This document shows, piece by piece, positions 42,521 to 51,246 of a stretch of 64,000 bases of DNA; the stretch's first letter is position 1, and every line of letters starts with the position of its first letter. Where the stretch lies: the NCBI GenBank assembly GCA_029976025.1, contig JARKNX010000130.1, positions 28,374-92,373 on the forward strand, written 5' to 3'. The stretch is from Aggregatilineales bacterium (GTDB taxonomy: Bacteria > Chloroflexota > Anaerolineae > Aggregatilineales > Ch27). The position numbers were made by a program, and so were the translations under genes. The notes beneath the pieces are model-generated. The model was not told where the DNA came from. It saw nothing but the letters and a program-made list of their open reading frames with translations, and ran no database searches.

Positions 42521-44023
42521 GTGGAACCGCTTAACACCCTCAAACAACGTTTGAACGAGGTACATAACCTCAAATTGTCGGCGGCTGTGCTCGGCTGGGA
42601 TCAACAGGTGAACATGCCGCCCGGCGGCGCCATCTACCGCGCAGCCCAGTTGGAGACGCTTTCCAGGCTCAGCCATGAGCTGTTCACGGCGGAAGAAACG
42701 GGCCGCCTGCTGGAAACCGCCGAAACGCAATCCGCCGAACTCGATTACGATTCCGACGACGCCGCTCTGCTGCGCGTGGTGCGCCATGACTACGATCTGG
42801 CGACGCGCCTCCCGACGCCTCTGGTGGCGGAGCTGACCCGCGTCACCTCGCTGGCCTACGAAGCCTGGGCGACGGCCCGCGCCAACGATGACTACGCGGC
42901 CTTCAAGCCCTGGCTGAGCCAGGTGCTCGATCTCACCCTTCAGGTGGCGGAGGCGCTCGGCTACCAGGACCGCATCTATGACGCCCTGATCGATCAGTTC
43001 GAGCCGGGCATGAAAACCGCCGTGGTCGCCCGGCTCTTTGAAGAGCTTAAGGCCGTCCAGATTCCTATGATCCGGGCCATCGCCAGCCAGCGCGATCGCG
43101 CCGACGGGAGCGTGCTCCGCCGCGAATACGACCTGGAGAAGCAGAAGCAGTTCAGCCGCCAGGTCGCCGAGCAGATCGGCTACGACTTCACGCGCGGGCG
43201 CCTGGATGTCTCCGTCCATCCATTCACGACCGGTTTCGGCACGGGCGATATCCGCATCACCACCCGCTATGAGGCTAACTGGCTGCCGAGCGCGCTGTTC
43301 GGGACGATTCATGAGAGCGGGCACGCCATGTACGAACAGGGCAGCGGGCCTTCCATTGCCGGCACGATCCTGGAAGGCGGCACGTCGCTGGGTATCCATG
43401 AGAGCCAGTCGCGCCTGTGGGAGAATCTGGTCGGGCGCAGCCGCGCGTTCTGGCAGCATTACTATCCGACCCTCAGGGCGCTGTTCCCGGAGGCGCTGAC
43501 CGATACCGACCAGGACAGCTTCTACCGCGCCATCAACCGCGTGGAGCCATCTCTGATCCGGGTTGAGGCGGATGAAGTGACCTACAACATGCACATCATC
43601 ATCCGCTTCGAGATCGAGAACGATCTGCTGGAAGGCCGGTTGAGCGTCGATGACGCCCCGGACGCCTGGAACGCTAAATATGAGCAGTATCTGGGCATCA
43701 CGCCGCCCAACAACCGGCTGGGCATCCTGCAGGATGTGCACTGGTCGGGCGGCGCCATCGGCTACTTCCCCACCTATTCGCTGGGCAACCTGATGAGCGT
43801 GCCGTTCTTCAACAAAGCTGTGGAGGCGCACCCGGACATCCCCGCCGAAATCGCCCGCGGCGAATTCGGGACGTTGCTCGGCTGGCTGCAGGAGAACATC
43901 TACCGGCACGGGCGCAAGTACATGCCCGCGGAGCTGTTCGAGCGGGTCACCGGGGAGCCGATATCGGCGCAGCCTTACCTGGCCTACCTGGGCCAGAAGT
44001 ATGGTGAGCTTTACGATCTGTAG
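42521..44023 (+). CDS. Carboxypeptidase Taq-like metallopeptidase (M32)
   Basis: A 500-residue M32 carboxypeptidase. The zinc motif HESGH lies at 264-268 (FGTIHESGHAMYEQG) and the family motif ESQSRLWENLVGRSRAFW follows, then a late GILQDVHWSGGAIGYFPTYSLGN. It removes C-terminal residues from peptides in the cytoplasm. The GTG start is fixed by the N-terminal LKLSAAVLGWDQQVNMPPGG stretch; a nearby ATG at 42510 is out of frame. A textbook terminator follows. Confidence 0.95.
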   Translation: MEPLNTLKQRLNEVHNLKLSAAVLGWDQQVNMPPGGAIYRAAQLETLSRLSHELFTAEETGRLLETAETQSAELDYDSDDAALLRVVRHDYDLATRLPTPLVAELTRVTSLAYEAWATARANDDYAAFKPWLSQVLDLTLQVAEALGYQDRIYDALIDQFEPGMKTAVVARLFEELKAVQIPMIRAIASQRDRADGSVLRREYDLEKQKQFSRQVAEQIGYDFTRGRLDVSVHPFTTGFGTGDIRITTRYEANWLPSALFGTIHESGHAMYEQGSGPSIAGTILEGGTSLGIHESQSRLWENLVGRSRAFWQHYYPTLRALFPEALTDTDQDSFYRAINRVEPSLIRVEADEVTYNMHIIIRFEIENDLLEGRLSVDDAPDAWNAKYEQYLGITPPNNRLGILQDVHWSGGAIGYFPTYSLGNLMSVPFFNKAVEAHPDIPAEIARGEFGTLLGWLQENIYRHGRKYMPAELFERVTGEPISAQPYLAYLGQKYGELYDL

Positions 44024-44042
44024 GCCATCCGCGAAAGAGTAT

Positions 44043-44077
44043 GGCAGGCCAGCTTGCTGTTTCCGGCCTGCCTTTTT
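44043..44077 (+). terminator. Rho-independent terminator after the M32 gene
   Basis: GGCAGGCC and GGCCTGCC form a perfect 8-bp stem followed by TTTTT, 19 bases after the stop codon. Confidence 0.9.
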
Positions 44078-44157
44078 GTCCGCGGCCCAGATCTGCCGAG
44101 GAATAAAGCGGGCGGGGGCGCATCCCGCCCGACAGAGACAGCATACAAAGGAGGTTC

Positions 44158-45183
44158 ATGATCGGGCTGTTGTGGCTCAGGCGCCTGCGCAACGGGATAA
44201 TCTGGCTGGCATGGCTGCCCTTCTACGCCTACTGCGCCGGAGTCGTGATCTTCCTGATTCTGCGCCTCCTGACCGGGACGCGCCTGTGGCCGGTGGCGAT
44301 GGCCGCCGCGCTCACCCCCTGGCTGCTGCTGCCCGCCCTGGCTATCCTGCCGCTGGCGCTCTGGCGGCGGAAGCGGGCGCTGATCCTGCTGAGCGGCGCG
44401 GGGGCGCTAACCTTTGCCGCGCTGTACGGCGAGCTGTTCCTGCCCCGCCCGCCGGCTTCCGAAGCTCCCACCCTGCGCGTGATGAGCTACAACGTCAACG
44501 GCAGTTTCACCGAGCCGGGGCAACTGCTGGAGGCGCTGGACAGGGCGGACGCCGATATTGTCGGGCTGGTGGAAGTCGCCGAAGCGCAGGCGAAAGCGCT
44601 GGAAGGCAGCGGCTACCCCTATCACTACACCTACTACGAGGCGCTTCATGCCACTTCTGGCCTGGCCCTGCTCAGCCGGTATCCCCTGCTCGACACCGCT
44701 GTTTTCCTCCTGGACACCGAACAGCGGCCCCATTTGCGGGCCATCCTGGATATTGACGGGCAGCCACTGACCGTGCTTGTGGCCCATCCGCCATCGCCAG
44801 GAATCAGCCGGCGCGGCTTTCGGCCCCACCCTGAGATGATGGCCGAGATTGGCAACCTGGCGGCGCTGGCATCAGCCGGAGGGCCGGCGCTCCTGCTGGG
44901 AGACCTGAATATCACCGACCAGAGCGACGAGTATGCGCTGCTGACCCGCGCCGGCCTGATCGATTCGTTCCGCGCGGCGGGCTGGAGTTTCGGCCTGACC
45001 TGGCCGGCGCGCCGTATTATCGGCTGGCCGGACTTCCCGCTGCTGGTGCGCTCGGATTACATCTGGCACACGGCGGACCTGAGCACGGTTGCCGCCTGGG
45101 TTGGGCCGGAAGCCGGGTCGGATCACCTGCCGGTCCTCGCCGATCTCCACTTTTCCCCGCCAGATATGACAGTTGATGGCTGA
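44158..45183 (+). CDS. Membrane-anchored endonuclease/exonuclease/phosphatase-family protein
   Basis: Three N-terminal hydrophobic helices (about 12-34, 43-64 and 70-92) are followed by an EEP catalytic domain (about 105-335) with VMSYNVNGSF, DIVGLVEV, LLLGDLNITDQSDEY and a terminal GSDHLPVLADL. Catalytic Asp, Asn and His of the fold are present. The domain faces the outside by topology, so the substrate may be an extracellular phosphodiester or a lipid and not chromosomal DNA; this is inference. An AAGGAGG box precedes the start directly. Confidence 0.82.
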   Translation: MIGLLWLRRLRNGIIWLAWLPFYAYCAGVVIFLILRLLTGTRLWPVAMAAALTPWLLLPALAILPLALWRRKRALILLSGAGALTFAALYGELFLPRPPASEAPTLRVMSYNVNGSFTEPGQLLEALDRADADIVGLVEVAEAQAKALEGSGYPYHYTYYEALHATSGLALLSRYPLLDTAVFLLDTEQRPHLRAILDIDGQPLTVLVAHPPSPGISRRGFRPHPEMMAEIGNLAALASAGGPALLLGDLNITDQSDEYALLTRAGLIDSFRAAGWSFGLTWPARRIIGWPDFPLLVRSDYIWHTADLSTVAAWVGPEAGSDHLPVLADLHFSPPDMTVDG

Positions 45184-45277
45184 TCCGTCTCTGCCGGCTG
45201 CGCCGGGCAAGTCCCCCAGCCGGGTGCGGACAGCGGGCTTAGATGGAGCTGCTTTGACCGCCCCGGACTATTTCGGG

Positions 45278-45306
45278 TGGCATTACGGCGCGCTCTGTCC
45301 TATAAT
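45278..45306 (+). promoter_or_regulatory. Promoter-like element before a candidate small RNA
   Basis: A perfect TATAAT at 45301-45306 has a weak TGGCAT at 17 bases. It is not followed by a coding sequence before the terminator at 45382-45432. Confidence 0.45.
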
Positions 45307-45311
45307 CATCA

Positions 45312-45432
45312 GCCAGGCGCGGGGCGCGCTCCGGCCCGCCCTGTGCCTGTGAAACTGCTTCTAACGGAGCGGTTTCCCCTCAAAAAGCTCCAGGCTGTGT
45401 GTTCCCCCCTCTTCACACCGTCTGGAGTTTTT
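45312..45432 (+). ncRNA. Candidate small RNA or attenuated leader upstream of hutU
   Basis: Between a perfect TATAAT and a strong terminator lie about 120 bases with no plausible coding frame. The 5' part can form GCGCG/CGCGC hairpins. GGAGC at 45366-45370 can pair with GCTCC at 45387-45391, which would break the terminator stem. The unit could therefore be a stand-alone sRNA or a transcription attenuator for urocanase, whose ATG lies 228 bases further on. I do not recognise a known RNA family. Confidence 0.35.
45382..45432. terminator. Long bidirectional terminator hairpin
   Basis: CTCCAG pairs with CTGGAG and the inner TGTGTG partly with CACAC around a C/T-rich loop. Five A precede and five T follow, so it can terminate on both strands. 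Confidence 0.75.
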
Positions 45433-45507
45433 GCTGCCTGATGAAAGAGATATCCCCGGCAGCAGGCCGCTGATTCACTGCGGCGTTTCGGTTTCGTCAC
45501 GCTGTAT

Positions 45508-45535
45508 TTGAGTTTGCTCAAGAGGCTGGTATGCT
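45508..45535 (+). promoter_or_regulatory. Probable hutU promoter
   Basis: TTGAGT (45508-45513) and TATGCT (45530-45535) are 16 bases apart. The remaining leader of about 120 bases shows no known riboswitch. Confidence 0.45.
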
Positions 45536-45660
45536 ATGAAAAGTGAGGGCAAACATATCACAACGGCCCGGGGCAGAAGAACGAAGTGAGCCATAGCTGA
45601 TCCGACCTGACCGGGTACGGCATTTATGTATACCGCTGACCGAAGACGAAAGGACTTCCC

Positions 45661-47307
45661 ATGATCCGCGAAGTTCGCGCCCCACGCGGCACAACAATTA
45701 CCTGTAAGGGCTGGGGGCAGGAAGCTGCTCTGCGTATGCTGATGAACAACCTGGACCCGGACGTGGCCCGCGACCCCGCTCACCTGATCGTCTACGGGGG
45801 CCGGGGCCGCGCCGCCCGCAACTGGGAATGCTTCGACGCCATCGTGGCCGCGCTGCGCGACCTGGAAAACGACGAGACGCTCCTCATCCAGAGCGGCAAG
45901 CCGGTGGCCGTCTTCCGCAGCCATTCCGATGCGCCGCGCGTTCTGATCGCCAACAGCAACCTGGTCCCCCACTGGGCGACCCAGGCTCACTTCGATGAGC
46001 TGGAGCGCCAGGGCCTGATCATGTACGGGCAGATGACCGCCGGCTCATGGATCTATATCGGCACACAGGGCATCGTGCAGGGGACCTACGAGACATTCGG
46101 CAGCCTGGCCCGCCAGCAGGGCTGGGGGTCGCTCAAGGGGCGGTTCGTGCTGACCTCCGGGCTGGGCGAGATGGGCGGGGCGCAGCCGCGCGCGGTCACC
46201 ATGAACGAAGGCGTGGCCCTGATCGTGGAGATCGACCCGCAGATGATCGAGCGCCGCCTGCGCACGCGCTACCTGGACGAGCACACCGACGATCTGGAAG
46301 AGGCGCTGGCCCGCGTAGAAGCGGCGATTCGGGCCGGCACGCCGAAGTCGATCGGCCTGCTGGGCAACGCCGCCGACATCCTGCCGCGGCTGGTGGCGAT
46401 GGGCATCACCCCCGATGTGGTCACTGACCAGACCTCAGCCCACGACCCCCTGTCCTACATCCCTAACGGCATGACTTTCGCCGCCGCCGCTGAGCTTCGT
46501 GAGCGCGACCCGGAGGAGTACAACCGTCGCAGCATGGCGAGCATGGCCGCCCACTGCCAGGCCATGCTGGATATGCAGGCGCGCGGGGCGGTCGTCTTCG
46601 ACTACGGCAACAATCTGCGCCAGCGCGCTTTTGATGCGGGTGTGAAGAATGCCTTCGATTATCCCGGCTTTGTCCCGGCTTATATCCGCCCCCTGTTCTG
46701 CGAGGGCAAGGGGCCATTCCGCTGGGCGGCGCTCAGCGGCGACCCGGAGGATATCCTCCGCACCGATGCGCGCATCCTGGAACTTTTCCCGGAAGACGAC
46801 CATCTGCGTCGCTGGATCACCATGGCCGAGGAAGGCTTTGAGTTTCAGGGCCTGCCGGCGCGTATCTGCTGGCTGGGCTACGGGGAACGGGCGCGGGCGG
46901 GCCTGGCCTTCAACGAGATGGTGGCCCGCGGGGAACTTCGCGCCCCGATCGTGATCGGGCGCGATCATCTGGATGCCGGCTCCGTTGCCAGCCCCAACCG
47001 CGAGACAGAGGGCATGCGCGACGGCTCCGACGCGATCAGCGACTGGGCCATCCTCAACGCCCTGATCAACGCTGTTGGTGGGGCGACATGGGTGAGCTTC
47101 CATCATGGCGGCGGGGTGGGTATCGGCTATAGCCAGCACGCCGGGCAGGTGATCGTGGCCGATGGCACGCCAGAAGCGGCCCGCCGGCTGGAGCGCGTCC
47201 TGACCACCGACCCCGGCATGGGCATCGCCCGCCACGCCGACGCCGGCTATCCGGAGGCAATCGCGGCGGCGAAGCGGCACGGGATCAAGATACCGATGCT
47301 GAAGTGA
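45661..47307 (+). CDS. hutU: Urocanate hydratase (urocanase)
   Basis: A full-length 548-residue HutU, which hydrates urocanate to imidazolone propionate in histidine degradation using bound NAD+. Family stretches include [64 protein letters not shown] and [19 protein letters not shown]. The start ATG has GAAAGGA about 6 bases upstream. Other hut genes (hutH, hutI) are not in the window, so the pathway is split or regulated separately here. Its 3' end converges with a membrane-protein gene after 34 bases. Confidence 0.97.
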   Translation: MIREVRAPRGTTITCKGWGQEAALRMLMNNLDPDVARDPAHLIVYGGRGRAARNWECFDAIVAALRDLENDETLLIQSGKPVAVFRSHSDAPRVLIANSNLVPHWATQAHFDELERQGLIMYGQMTAGSWIYIGTQGIVQGTYETFGSLARQQGWGSLKGRFVLTSGLGEMGGAQPRAVTMNEGVALIVEIDPQMIERRLRTRYLDEHTDDLEEALARVEAAIRAGTPKSIGLLGNAADILPRLVAMGITPDVVTDQTSAHDPLSYIPNGMTFAAAAELRERDPEEYNRRSMASMAAHCQAMLDMQARGAVVFDYGNNLRQRAFDAGVKNAFDYPGFVPAYIRPLFCEGKGPFRWAALSGDPEDILRTDARILELFPEDDHLRRWITMAEEGFEFQGLPARICWLGYGERARAGLAFNEMVARGELRAPIVIGRDHLDAGSVASPNRETEGMRDGSDAISDWAILNALINAVGGATWVSFHHGGGVGIGYSQHAGQVIVADGTPEAARRLERVLTTDPGMGIARHADAGYPEAIAAAKRHGIKIPMLK

Positions 47308-47341
47308 ATACAGGGAAGAGGCTCGCCCTTCCTTGCCCGGT

Positions 47342-48175
47342 TCAACCTTCGTCCCGGGACGGCGGCGGAACCTGCGCCGTCCCGCTGTTTGCTATGCCCG
47401 GCGCAGGCGCGCCTCCCTGGCTGACCAGCGGCTGCCCCGCATAAAGAAATCCGGCCGTGAACAGCACAACCGCCAGCATTTCCGTCGCTTCCTGGGTGAC
47501 AGTCGCCCACTGGAGCTGCTGCCATATGTCGTAATGCTCGGCCTTGAAGATTTCTTCTCCCGGGAATGCGCTGCCATAACCGGCGGAGTAGATAATCGCG
47601 GTTTCGATTGCTTCCGTGATCGGGTTGCTGACCAGCAGCAGGAAGCCAATAAGGATAAGCCAGCGGGCGCGCGGAGTATGCCATACGTCGCGCGTAATGA
47701 AGCGCAGCATAATCAGGGCGGCGATTATTCCGGGGACGCCCAGCACCACGATCCACATCCGTTCTTTGAATTTCTGGATGATCGGCGTCGTGATGCCCAG
47801 CGAATCAATAATTGAGCTGATGAAAACAGCCAGCCGGTCGTGAATCTGCGCCGCATCATCCATGCTCAGGTAGATGAGAATGGTCGCGGCCAGAAACCAG
47901 CCGATTGTCCGGGAACGTTCCTTGCGCATCCAGTGCAGCCACGCAATGAACAGCGCCGCGCCGCCCGCGATCAGGTCCAGCGTGCTGTTGAACCAGGTCG
48001 CCCAGTTGCCTTCCCGATCTACATCAAATTGAAACTGGAGAAAGTACGGGCTGTCAGGGATGAAGACCAGGAAGACGAGATGTGCCACACACAACAGCAC
48101 AACCAGCACGGACAGAAAAACAGTGAGGCGATTGATAAACTTATTGCTTACAAGAGCAGCTTCCAGCGATGGCAT
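47342..48175 (-). CDS. Multi-pass membrane protein of unknown function
   Basis: A 277-residue protein with about six or seven transmembrane helices. Conserved-looking polar residues lie next to helices: FNSTLDLIAGGAALFIAW, SMDDAAQIHDRL near 102-113 (Asp-Asp and His) and EEIFKAEHYDIWQQLQWATVTQEATEML near 212-240. The tail after about 250 is Pro/Gly-rich. I do not recognise the family. ATG at 48175 is chosen since upstream in-frame residues look non-coding. It lies on the same strand as the nos cluster but is separated from it by about 300 bases and a large hairpin, so it is probably a separate unit. Confidence 0.6.
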   Translation of the reverse strand: MPSLEAALVSNKFINRLTVFLSVLVVLLCVAHLVFLVFIPDSPYFLQFQFDVDREGNWATWFNSTLDLIAGGAALFIAWLHWMRKERSRTIGWFLAATILIYLSMDDAAQIHDRLAVFISSIIDSLGITTPIIQKFKERMWIVVLGVPGIIAALIMLRFITRDVWHTPRARWLILIGFLLLVSNPITEAIETAIIYSAGYGSAFPGEEIFKAEHYDIWQQLQWATVTQEATEMLAVVLFTAGFLYAGQPLVSQGGAPAPGIANSGTAQVPPPSRDEG

Positions 48176-48378
48176 GGGGTCTCTCAAACGGTAATATCCA
48201 GCCTTGACGCAGCCGCCAGCACAACAATAGAGCAGGTAAAAACCCGATGACAACTTCGCCAGATAGACCAGATCCGGACACAATGGCGCCTTGCGCGCCT
48301 ATGGTTCTATTAGGCATCGAATTTCTGAGAGAGTCAAGAGAAAGAGGTCATGCCCGGGCGTAAATGTTCGTGAGCCGG

Positions 48379-48438
48379 GATACCCGACAGGTCGAGCGGG
48401 AGCAGAATCGCTCCCTCGGCAGCACCCTGTCGGGTATC
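48379..48438 (-). terminator. Large hairpin at the end of the nos cluster
   Basis: GATACCCGACAGG and CCTGTCGGGTATC form a perfect 13-bp stem enclosing an inner GAGC/GCTC hairpin. It lies 44 bases after the cytochrome c stop and probably ends that transcript. The rest of the gap 48176-48481 shows nothing else recognisable. Confidence 0.65.
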
Positions 48439-48481
48439 TTTCATATCTGCCAGATTGAAGCCCGGCCAGATCGGCGCGCCG

Positions 48482-49510
48482 TCATCCGCTGCTGGCGGCA
48501 AGCGACCGGACATACGCGATGATGGCGAGGATGTCGTCATCCGTGAGCGCCGGGTTACCGCCCCTGCCGGGCATATCAATGCCTGTCGTGTTGAGCGGAT
48601 CCCAGATCGGCCGGCCCGTCCGCACGAACTCCAGCAGCTCCTGATCAGTAAGCCCGGCAACAAATTCGCTATCAACCAGGTTCTTGCCAAGGTTAGGAAG
48701 CCCCCGCGCATCGGCCCCATGACAGGCGGCGCACTGCGGGAACAATGCCTGACCGGCCGCGATCAGGGCCGGATCGTAAGCGGTTGAAGCGCCGTCGGCG
48801 GCGGGAGCGGGAGCGTTATTGGCAGAAGCGTCAGCAACGGGGGTGCTGTCAACAGGAACGGCCTCGCCCTGCCCGCTGTTCTCCGCCGCAAGCGTGCGGA
48901 TGTAGGCGATGATCGCCTGAATCTCCTCGGTAGTCAGCGCCGGATTGCCGCCCCGCCCTGGCATGTCGATGCCGGTTGTATTCAGCGGGTCCCAGATCGG
49001 CCGTCCGGTGATGATGAACTGCGTCAGCTCATCATCCGTCTGCGAGGCGACAAAGTCGCTATCGACCAGGTCTTTCCCCAGGTTAGGCAGGCCGCGCGCA
49101 TCGGCGCCGTGACATGCCGCGCAGAGTAAAAAGAGCTGCTCGCCGCGCTCCACCAGTGCAGGATCGTAACCGGCGCCGGTTATCTCCGCCGCGCCCGCAT
49201 TGCTGACGCTCTCCGGCGTGCTGGTTGCCGGCAGCGGGGTTGCAGTGGCCGGCGGGAGCGGCGTACTCGTGGGCGCGGGGGTGGAAGTGAACGTAGGCGT
49301 AGGCATGGGAGGCGGCGTTGTCGTCGGAGGGACGTCTGTCTGCGTTGGCTCCACCAGCGCGACCTCTTGCGTGGCGTCCGAAGCAGGCCAGGCCCGGGGA
49401 CTATTTGAGAAAACCTCGGCTGCGAGCACCCCCAGGATGAGGATAAAGATAAGCACTGCGAATCTCAGGTTGAGAATCTCGTCAATATCCGGCTGATGCT
49501 GTTCTGACAT
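48482..49510 (-). CDS. Membrane-anchored diheme cytochrome c with duplicated domain
   Basis: A 342-residue protein. One N-terminal transmembrane anchor (about 15-34) is followed by a Thr/Pro-rich spacer (40-105) and two class I cytochrome c domains. Heme sites are Cys130-x-x-Cys133-His134 and Cys260-x-x-Cys263-His264, with axial Met candidates Met183 and Met313 in identical GIDMPGRGGNPAL segments. The two domains are nearly identical over about 75 residues, which shows a recent internal duplication. As the last gene of the nos cluster it is a good candidate electron donor to NosZ, a role inferred from position. It may have its own promoter. Confidence 0.92.
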   Translation of the reverse strand: MSEQHQPDIDEILNLRFAVLIFILILGVLAAEVFSNSPRAWPASDATQEVALVEPTQTDVPPTTTPPPMPTPTFTSTPAPTSTPLPPATATPLPATSTPESVSNAGAAEITGAGYDPALVERGEQLFLLCAACHGADARGLPNLGKDLVDSDFVASQTDDELTQFIITGRPIWDPLNTTGIDMPGRGGNPALTTEEIQAIIAYIRTLAAENSGQGEAVPVDSTPVADASANNAPAPAADGASTAYDPALIAAGQALFPQCAACHGADARGLPNLGKNLVDSEFVAGLTDQELLEFVRTGRPIWDPLNTTGIDMPGRGGNPALTDDDILAIIAYVRSLAASSG

Positions 49511-49553
49511 GGCCTACTCCATAGAATTGCCTGGTGCTGTGATATAGCTGAGA

Positions 49554-49605
49554 CGATCGGGGTATGACGGCACTTCAGTATAACCCGATCGGCATGCTGA
49601 TGAAA
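49554..49605 (-). promoter_or_regulatory. Promoter overlapped by an inverted repeat, before the cytochrome c gene
   Basis: On the minus strand TATACT (49577-49582) and TTTCAT (49600-49605) are 17 bases apart. An inverted repeat with arms CGATCGGGGTAT and ATAACCCGATCG (11 of 12 pairs) spans 49554-49591 and covers the -10 box, so it may be an operator. Confidence 0.45.
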
Positions 49606-49618
49606 TACCAGCAGGATT

Positions 49619-50386
49619 TTAATCTGTCTCTACATGCTGCGGGAAGCCCTGTTCGTGCTGGCTGCCATCCGCCAGTGTAACGTGGACGTGGACAAGCCAC
49701 TCGCCCGCCATCGTCCAGCGCAGCGGCACGGTGTACCGCCCGTCGGAGGTATGCTCACCCACGCCCGATACAGGCGCCATACCCGGATGCGCCATATCGG
49801 CGGTCACCTCAACGCTGGCATCAGCGACAGGTGCTCCAGCGGCGTCTGTCACGGTGAGCGTGATGACCGCGTCGCCAAGCCGCGCCGGATCAGGCTCAAC
49901 CTGATAGCCGATCCGGATATCGGAATCGGCGGGCCGCTCCCCCATCGGAGCAGCCTCTTCATGGCCGTGGTTAATAATGCTCTCGCTGGAAATCGCCTCG
50001 ACAAAGAAATCGAAGGTCTGGCTGATCTCGCCGCCATTATTCGGAAGCTGCGCCGTGACCGTCACAATCCAGCCGCCGCCCATTGTCCATTCAAACGGCA
50101 CGTGGTACTCACCGCCGACGCTTTCGCTGACCTCGCGAATGACGGGCGCCATGCCTTCATGATCCATATCCCCATGAATCCGGAGGGCCGCCCCATCAAT
50201 CGGGGTTCCATCCGCCTTCTTCAGGCTGACAATCAGCGTGGTTTCGCCGACCGCCAGCCTGTCCGGCTCGGCGCGCAACGACAGTTCCACATCAGCAGGG
50301 GTCGGCGGCGGCGTATCCTGCTGGCTGCAGGCGGCCAGAAACAGAATGAGCACAAATAGACTCAACACTATTCGCGAAATCTTCAT
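49619..50386 (-). CDS. YtkA-like lipoprotein with two MxHxxM motifs (possible copper handling)
   Basis: A 255-residue lipoprotein with lipobox LAAC (Cys20) and two homologous beta-sandwich domains of the YtkA/FixH-like type, at about 30-130 and 155-250. Each has a Met-x-His-x-x-Met motif: Met74/His76/Met79 in GDMDHEGMAPV and Met198/His200/Met203 in ADMAHPGMAPV. A His-rich NHGHEE linker lies at 139-144. The Met and His pattern resembles periplasmic Cu(I)-binding sites. Its gene directly follows nosY without a gap, and no nosL is present in the cluster, so a role in copper delivery to NosZ is plausible but inferred. Confidence 0.75.
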   Translation of the reverse strand: MKISRIVLSLFVLILFLAACSQQDTPPPTPADVELSLRAEPDRLAVGETTLIVSLKKADGTPIDGAALRIHGDMDHEGMAPVIREVSESVGGEYHVPFEWTMGGGWIVTVTAQLPNNGGEISQTFDFFVEAISSESIINHGHEEAAPMGERPADSDIRIGYQVEPDPARLGDAVITLTVTDAAGAPVADASVEVTADMAHPGMAPVSGVGEHTSDGRYTVPLRWTMAGEWLVHVHVTLADGSQHEQGFPQHVETD

Positions 50387-51246
50387 TACGCACGCGCCTT
50401 CAGAATGAGGCCCTCCTGATGAGAGAAAAGAAATATAGCCGCCAGCAGCGGCAGGACTATCCAGAGGAGCAGCCCGAGCAGGAGCATCGGCAGCAGCGCC
50501 CCGCCGAACTGATCAGTTGCGTATAAGCCGGCCGGCCCCAGGACATCCAGGCTGGCTTGCAAGATCAGGATGGACGCTATCTTGAACATCTGCAACGGGT
50601 TGATGATGGCGATCAGGAAAACTGTCCCGATAGGCAGGTGCATCGAGACCGTGGTCCCCATAATACCCAGATCGCCGATGAAGACAAAGAACAGCCACAG
50701 GAACAGCGCGCCGCCCAGCGCCACCGCCGTCTTCCGCGCCAGTGTGGACAACAGAAAGCCGAGGCTGAGCATGGCTAACCCGACCAGATAGGCCAGCAGG
50801 GCCGTCAGGAGGTAACGCCCCGCATCCTGGATGCTCCCTTGCAGCGCCATAGTCACGCCGGCCGCGCCATACCCGAGCATCAGCGTCGCCAGCAGCGCCC
50901 CGGCAAGCCCCAGATACTTGCCGACCAGAACTTCGGTCCGGCTCACAGGTTGTGCCAGCAGGTAGGTCAGCGCCCCGGTCTCGCGATCGCCCGCCAGATT
51001 GGCGGAACCCAGTGTCAGCCCGATCAGCGGCACAAACAGCAGCACAAGGTTGACCAGGCTGGCGGCGGTGCGGCTGAAGCTCATCGCGCGCATCTGCATG
51101 CCGCTCGGCTGCGTGAAGGCCGAAAGGGCCAGGGCCAGGCCGGCGAAGGCCACGGTGAACACGATAAACCAGCGGTTGCGCAGGGCATCGCGCAGCTCTT
51201 TCGCAGCCAGCGCGCGGATATTGGCGAGATCAATCATGGCGTTCAT
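50386..51246 (-). CDS. nosY: NosY-type ABC transporter permease
   Basis: A permease of about 286 residues with six transmembrane helices and the N-terminal signature LAAKELRDALRNRWFIVFTVAFAG. It also shows NLAGDRETGALTYLLAQPVSRTEVLVGKYLG, typical of NosY. With NosF it forms the ABC transporter needed to assemble the CuZ centre of nitrous oxide reductase together with NosD. Its start overlaps nosF by 17 bases; ATG at 51237 is an alternative with a closer AGGA box. The downstream lipoprotein gene overlaps the stop, so translation is coupled throughout. Confidence 0.9.
   Translation of the reverse strand: MNAMIDLANIRALAAKELRDALRNRWFIVFTVAFAGLALALSAFTQPSGMQMRAMSFSRTAASLVNLVLLFVPLIGLTLGSANLAGDRETGALTYLLAQPVSRTEVLVGKYLGLAGALLATLMLGYGAAGVTMALQGSIQDAGRYLLTALLAYLVGLAMLSLGFLLSTLARKTAVALGGALFLWLFFVFIGDLGIMGTTVSMHLPIGTVFLIAIINPLQMFKIASILILQASLDVLGPAGLYATDQFGGALLPMLLLGLLLWIVLPLLAAIFLFSHQEGLILKARA

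Noticed and set aside
42383..43909. 508-residue open frame on the minus strand
   Set aside because: It is antisense to the M32 carboxypeptidase with intact HESGH motif and has no recognisable domain.
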